A stretch of 64,000 nucleotides of DNA from Phallusia mammillata (Eukaryota > Chordata > Ascidiacea > Phlebobranchia > Ascidiidae): the NCBI GenBank assembly GCA_003260075.1, contig QLIY01000271.1:111820-175819 (forward strand). Direction: 5' to 3'. A program made the translations under genes and the position numbers. Positions within the stretch are counted from its first letter, which is position 1. Each line of letters begins with the position of its first letter. The notes beneath the pieces were generated by a model. The model did no database searches, was not told the DNA's origin, and saw only the letters and a program-made list of their open reading frames with translations. This document shows positions 58,427 to 64,000 of this stretch, in pieces.

Positions 58427-61400
58427 ATGACGTCTTCGTATGACGCTACTACATCCGCGTTTTCACTTAACGACACAAGCACTGATGAAGTTGCCACACT
58501 TGCTGCAAGAGACCCTACTGAAGGCGCTACCACTGAGGGCACTACAGGTACGGCTTTCAAAACTCTGTTTGCTGACTTTAGGGGACTTTATGTCACAGCA
58601 AAGTATTAAGAAAGGTAGAAATAAAAGTTACACTGCGTTTAGTAATAGTTTTCAGTGCAAATTTCTAGTCTAAGACAAATCGTGAGATACAGAAACAGAT
58701 GTAAAATGCTTGTTTTTAACACAGTAAGGTTATGCGATAAGAAAAAAGTTTAGGTTGTTGGCTAAGTGTATTAATTAATGTTAATAATTATGTTTGGTTG
58801 GTCAAAATATTCACCAACAAACTTGCAATTAGTTGCAGTGATTGGTTCAGCGCTAATCGGAGATTAAATACGAAATATTACAACCCAAAAAATTTAACAG
58901 TAACATCGTAAATCAAGTTGCCTAAATTTCTAATTATTAATGCGAAGCCTTTACAATTGGCACGCAAGTTTAGCTGGGCACAGGCGGTTTAACTTCCGGG
59001 TGTGCGCGGGTCACTAGGACTATAGTTATAAGGAAATAGCGGACTGTTCTAAATTTGCATGCATTGTTTTACAGTAGAAGCCATGGCTACTAATGCGACA
59101 GTCACACCACAAGACCAAACTTCTGCGATGATGACCGACCCCACAATGCAACCAACAACGGCAAGTTCCGCCACTACAGGCGCCACGGAGACTACCACGC
59201 CTGTAGATACAACTGTTCCTGTTACTGACACAACAGCGACTTCAACTGCAACAACTACACCGGCAGACACCACTACCCAATCCACTGCACCTCCAGTGAC
59301 TGTTACCCAGCCCTCTACTGTGACAGATACGACTTCTCAGGCCACAGTAGCTGAAACTACCACACAAGTCCCAGCGACTCCTGCACCCTCTACAACGGCC
59401 AGCATACCGACAACATCGCCCCCTAGCACACAAACTTCGGCGGCTACGACCACACCAGCTACAAAAACGACATCGCCAGTAACAGCGACTCAACCAATTA
59501 CAGGCGATACAACGTCGACTTTGGTTACTACAGCAACGACAGGAAAATCTTTACCCAATACCACAACAAACGCTACCGGCATACCACCCCCTGTCACACC
59601 TCTTACTATACTTGGCTTGCAACCGTGGCTCTTCGGGGTCATAGTCGGGGCTGTTATTCTACTGCTGATCATTTTGATAGTGTTTATGATTTGTATGATG
59701 AAACGGAGGCGAAGGGTAAGTGACATTTTTATACTTAAGCCAAGGGTAAACAAGTGCATGTATGCGTTGCAAGCGTCATTCACCAACAATAACTTCCCTG
59801 GGTGTTTGCCATTTTATCAAGTCACGCAGATAAAACCAGTTTCAAAAATAGTTTTTGGAGTTGAAATTAGTCTTTCTTTATTCTATACAGTTGAATTTCA
59901 CAGGGACGCAAATACACAGATAGGAGATGCGCTTTAAGCAGAAAAATCGTGCGTGTAGTAAGACCCATTGTTGTCAACCTGTGTAATGTAGCAACAAAGT
60001 GATGCATTATCTATAAATCTATATCAGCGGTTTTTCCCGGGGGTCAGATTTGACACTCTTTGGGGGTATTTAAAGGTGACATGACGTTATTAACCTTACG
60101 GGATTCGCGTTTTTTCTTCGAAACCTACCCAAGAGTAAACGACAAAAGGGCATGACCTCTAAATTAGTATATACGTATAGCTGATTTGTGACATTATGAA
60201 ATCCGTGGCCTTGTGCATTTGCAGACCCTACAACTTAATAGCTCGCGAAATCCGCACTGGATATCAGACGGCGGTGTGCAGTTAAACATTATAGCTAAGG
60301 AAGAGGCATCGGAATCAATTGAAGACAAGACCACTGCGTATGATGTTGGAGCTACCACGGTATAACTATACCTTGATCTGTGACAAAGCAACACATGGTC
60401 AAACTTTATGCCACGTCTGTGTTAAAACGATGCCTAGATTCTATACAAATACCATGTGAAGGTCCTTATTGGGTTTTGGAATCGATGTTTAACATATATA
60501 CATGTGATTTTAATGGTAACGTCAATTTAACATTTAAATATCAGCATTTTTTGCCAAAGTTAACAACTAAAGCCAAAACAACATGCGGCTAACGGTTGTG
60601 TAAAGTTAAAGAGGTTTTACTGAAGGAGGTACAACACACCAATATAACGCATAGTATATAACGCACACCTCCACTACAGATTAACGTGTTCGATGCGGAC
60701 AACCAAGCTTACAGCGGAAGTCCCACGATTGCAAGGCTGACTCAAAAACAAAGGGAGGCTGTCGGATCAGACCGTGATGACGCAAGCAGCCAAGCAAGCA
60801 CAGAACTGAGCAGCAAGGCTTCACCAAAGCCGACTAGGACCCTTACCAAGGTAAACAAGAGGTTATTTAAGACAAAAGGTCACGAATTTTGTACCTGCAA
60901 TGAACCTGCGTGACAAACTATTGCGGAATTTTGTACGTGCATAACAGGCTGTTGTAAAATTTTGTACGTACATTACTTGCTATTGTAGACATATGTTTGA
61001 AAAATGTGCCACAAAGGGCTGGGTTCGTAAAACCGTCTGTTGCGTTCTATTAAGACTAACAACTGGCAGTACGTAATTTTGTCATGTAGGTGAGCGTACC
61101 AGTCATTGGCGGAGCACCGTCCGTTGCCGAAAAAATTGACGTCACTAAAGCAGTGTCCGATGGCGACGCGGATTCAGTGTTAAGTAACAAAACCGACATC
61201 GCACCAGGCACTATCGAACACTCTTTTGACTCCTTCAAAGCACCATCCTCGACTACATCTCCCACCACTAGCCCCATTCACCAACAACGCAACACTGCTA
61301 ACAGCCCTCCAGCGCCACCTAGCGATATAGGAAATGCCCCTCTACCGCCCCCGCCGCCACCCCCTCCAAGTGATAGTCCAAAGGTAAACAGAGATATCAC

Positions 61401-61616
61401 AGGAGCTGTGGTAGCAGATAATGAAGACAAATCAAGGCAAGCATCATTTTTGCACACCACTTCCNTCCAAGTGATAGTCCAAAGGTAAACAGAGATATCA
61501 CAGGAGCTGTGGTAGCAGATAATGAAGACAAATCAAGGCAAGCATCATTTTTGCACACCACTTCCCCACCTGCGCAAAGCACTGTTCCACCACCGCCACC
61601 ACCTCCTCCAATGTAA
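58427..61616 (+). CDS. Mucin-like single-pass membrane protein with proline-rich tail
   Basis: Exons 58427-58547, 59075-59715, 60225-60359, 60680-60850 and 61090-61616 (TAA). The last exon contains an assembly duplication: 61365-61464 is repeated at 61466-61565 around an N. Removing one copy and the N restores a single frame, giving 497 aa. Residues 1 to about 224 are Thr/Ser/Pro-rich, mucin-like, with a few N-glycosylation sites and no Cys-rich domain. Residues about 225-249 form a strong membrane helix followed by KRRRR. The tail (about 245 aa) is Ser-rich and ends with two polyproline runs (PPPPPPPP), possible SH3/EVH1 or profilin ligands. No N-terminal signal peptide is visible, so either an upstream exon is missing or the membrane helix acts as a signal anchor with the N-terminus outside. 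No family could be assigned. Confidence 0.7.
61365..61565. repeat. Exact 100-bp repeat flanking a single N
   Basis: 61365-61464 and 61466-61565 are identical, joined by N61465. It is a typical unresolved contig overlap and breaks the frame of the last exon of the mucin-like gene. Confidence 0.93.
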
Positions 61617-61653
61617 GCATTAAACAGTATTGGATGTTTTCTGCACTTACAAG

Positions 61654-61906
61654 TGAGATGGTGACATTGAACCTGCTGCCTAGAATGATTTTCCTGCCCT
61701 TGCACTGTCCACTGTAACAGTATGTGTTTTTTTATCAAGTTTTACGCCACCATAAACTAAAACAATTCTCTGTAGGGGGGGGGGAAGATGGTGGCATTGA
61801 ACCCGCTGCCTAGAATGATTTTCCTGCCCTTACACTGTCCACTGTAACAGTATGTGTTTTTTTTATCAAGTTTTACGCCACCATAAACTAAAACAATTCT
61901 CTGTAA
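61654..61906. repeat. Duplicated segment around a 10-G spacer
   Basis: 61654-61774 recurs at 61785-61906 with a few changes. The spacer is G61775-G61784. It lies just after the stop codon of the mucin-like gene. Confidence 0.92.
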
Positions 61907-62134
61907 ATGCATAAAAAGTGATTACATTCATAATAATTCATAACATTTCCAAAAAAATATTCAAAAGTATTTTGTCATTTAGTTTGTACCAAGTTACTGC
62001 ATCAATTCATGCCACAGAAATCAATAAAAAATACAATTACCTAAAACATAAAGAAAACAATTTGTGTTATTGTTTTGTGACACACAAGAACATTTTTCAG
62101 TTCTGTACATACACATCACATATCTTTTTCTTTC

Positions 62135-62140
62135 AATAAA
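62135..62140 (+). terminator. Candidate AATAAA of the mucin-like gene
   Basis: It lies about 520 bp after the stop (fewer after removing the duplicate). A nearer AATAAA occurs around 62022. Confidence 0.35.
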
Positions 62141-62929
62141 ATATTTATTGGTTACTTCTAATAAACAAAGTTTTGTTAAGTGTTGTGATTAATGTAGTTC
62201 AGTTTTTAAGCACAGTCACTTTAAAAGTAAACAGTAGCTAAAGCAATGTATGCTGTCAGAGTTTTGTTATTTAAGATGGCAAATCACAAGTGCATTAAAT
62301 CTTTCATGTTTTTTTATGTATGAACGGCTTCGGCTTACTCTGTATTTTTTGAAGTATATTGTCATAACATAACACATATTTTTTAGAAACACATGGCTTA
62401 AACATCAGACATGTTCCCATATGTATAAATTTAAGGCAGTGGCTCATAATACATGGGGTTAGGAAAATGAAAATGGATGCAAAACTAAGGTATATATACC
62501 TTGATCTCAATGCACAACTTTCATTGATTACACTAAACCTGGTTCAAAAGTCACAAAGCTTCTCAAAATGATAGTTCAAAATATAAAACTTATTAAGTTT
62601 AAGTAAGTTCATACATTTCAACTGTTTTTGCTTGACAAATAGAAACATAAATACATTTGAATTTGACGAGTAAGAACAAGGTATGCAAAAGGAGAACATA
62701 TCCTAGAAAATGGCGTACGATAGCCCTTAGTTTAGGCACCAAAACAATGTAATCTAAGCGTTGCCCGTGGCCGTGGTTACGAACTACAATAATACAGAAT
62801 CGGTGTTCAGTTTCTGCAGGAACTGCTTGCAGGCAAGTTTCATCCCAGAATTTACTCATGCGTAAAACCATAATGACTTCTTTTACGTAAGTAGTAAAGG
62901 AACGCGAATAGAATTTATCTTTCTTTTTT

Positions 62930-62931
<2 letters not shown>

Positions 62932-63021
<90 letters not shown>
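62932..63021. repeat. 90-base G run
   Basis: An uninterrupted run of 90 G following a T-rich stretch. Probably artefactual, like the run at 42848-42925. Confidence 0.95.
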
Positions 63022-63022
<1 letters not shown>

Positions 63023-63734
63023 ACATATTTTCAGTTGAATAGATCCTGTTTATACTACAGTATTATACGTTTACGTATAACAGCGGCTATTAAAGTTTCA
63101 ATAAAAGTGTTTTTTATTATGATATCTATGTAATGATTTCACTGGAAGCTGGAACAAAAGAAACGCGGGTAAGTACGAAAATGTTGATTTGTTTTGATGT
63201 GCAATTAATGTTTTTTAACTTGTTTTTTTCAACTTGTGGTAACTTTCGAACTTATAGCTCAAATATGATCTTGCAGTAGTGATTATTTTGTTGTGACTTC
63301 TTAGTAATTACTGATGCAAAATAATGCATTAAAGAAATTCTGCAAAAACTGCAAAATGAAACACTTTTGAAAGATTTTGAATATTATTACCAATACACCA
63401 ACGGTAAAATTAGAAGACTTTTAACACTGCACTTAATTTATAACAATTGGCAGTAATTAATCTGGAAGCTTTGCTTTATTATGAGAAAAATCTTCAAGGC
63501 TCTGTTGTTTTCATCAGCTGTCCATTTTTCTCTGCAGAATGTCAGAATATACAAAACTATGTTTTAATCTTCAAACATTTGTTGTTTCATTGTCAATTAA
63601 CAGCACTGTTTTTTAGCTTTAACCGTGCTTTAAATTGATTATCTGTTTGGATAATTCTTAAAAAATATATAATCTTTATAAATGTAAATACCAATTTACC
63701 ATCAATGGTTTCTTTTTCCTTAGCCCAACTTCTC

Positions 63735-64000
63735 GGGGGGGGGGTAAAGAAATTCTGCAAAAACTGCAAAATAAAACACTTTTGAAAGATTTTGAATATT
63801 ATTACCAATACACCAACGGTAGGGGGGGGGGCGATTTGCAATTAATGTTTTTTAACTTGTTTTTTTTTTCAACTTGTGGTAACTTTCGAACTTATAGCTC
63901 AAATATGATCGGGGGGGGGGTGTGCATTAAATCTTTATGTATGAAGGGCTTTGGCTTACTCTGTATTTTTTGAAGTATATTGTCATAACATAACACATAT
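63735..64000. repeat. Mosaic of re-copied fragments joined by 10-G spacers
   Basis: After G63735-G63744 comes a copy of about 63332-63407. After G63822-G63831 comes a copy of about 63199-63270. After G63911-G63920 comes a copy starting at about 62291. The fragments are in the same orientation but in reverse order relative to their sources. Confidence 0.85.

Larger units (their letters stand above)
61617..64000. other. 3' flank with spacers and a rearranged end
   Basis: The left part is the 3' UTR and flank of the mucin-like gene; AATAAA signals occur near 62022 and at 62135-62140. No gene is supported after this. It holds one duplication, a 90-base G run, and a terminal mosaic of fragments joined by 10-G spacers. 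Confidence 0.6.

Noticed and set aside
59049-59789. Minus-strand ORFs opposite the Thr-rich exon
   Set aside because: They are antisense shadows of the biased ACN codons of the mucin-like exon.
60025-60060. CAGCGG-type hAT terminus in an intron of the mucin-like gene
   Set aside because: Only a short similarity to MITE ends, with no opposite end or target duplication found.
62930-63133. ORF encoding a polyglycine run
   Set aside because: It is the translation of the 90-base G run.

Overview
This is a eukaryotic, animal-type window: A+T-rich DNA, short exons with GT/AG introns, AATAAA signals, a paired-like homeobox gene, a B3 cyclin, an SR-rich splicing protein and a chondroitin-type sulfotransferase. 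Ten multi-exon protein genes can be assembled with matching splice phases throughout. Compact genes, a SHOX-type homeobox gene, tandem secreted multicopper oxidases and allele-like copies differing by several percent suggest a highly polymorphic invertebrate deuterostome. A tunicate (ascidian) is my best guess, but it is an inference.

Layout. 1688-4463 (+): complete Golgi carbohydrate sulfotransferase, 4 exons, 348 aa. 5685-14131 and 16198-22470 (both -): two tandem 13-exon multicopper oxidases (673 and 722 aa) with the same intron positions and mostly identical exon lengths. 25853-28701 (-): cyclin B3, 8 exons, 435 aa. 28702-34420: gene-poor. 34421-37488 (-): unrecognised type II membrane protein. 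38977-40593 (-) and 40741-42415 (+): a divergent pair of unrecognised genes sharing a promoter region of about 150 bp. 42965-50109 (-): RSRC1-like SR-rich protein, 10 exons, 341 aa. 52905-55885 (+): SHOX-type homeobox gene, 5 exons, 422 aa. 58427-61616 (+): Thr-rich mucin-like single-pass membrane protein with a polyproline tail.

Mobile and repeated DNA. A hAT-type MITE (43217-43755) has terminal inverted repeats and a perfect 8-bp target-site duplication; a second MITE candidate lies at 39272-39860. tRNA-like (SINE) units with A and B boxes form a trimer at 35808-36069 and occur singly at 39362-39461.

The strongest structure not explained by genes is a series of homopolymer spacers, almost all 10 G (one is 10 C on this strand). 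Most separate two nearly identical copies of a 50-550 bp segment. Two copies fall on exons and differ there only by synonymous changes, so they look like two alleles placed in series. The uniform spacer, two very long G runs (78 and 90), single-N joins with exactly 100-bp repeats, and an exact 77-bp match between two distant loci all point to an assembly artefact rather than biology. The sequence should be read with that in mind. I see no CRISPR array, operon-like cluster or convincing new defence or biosynthetic system.
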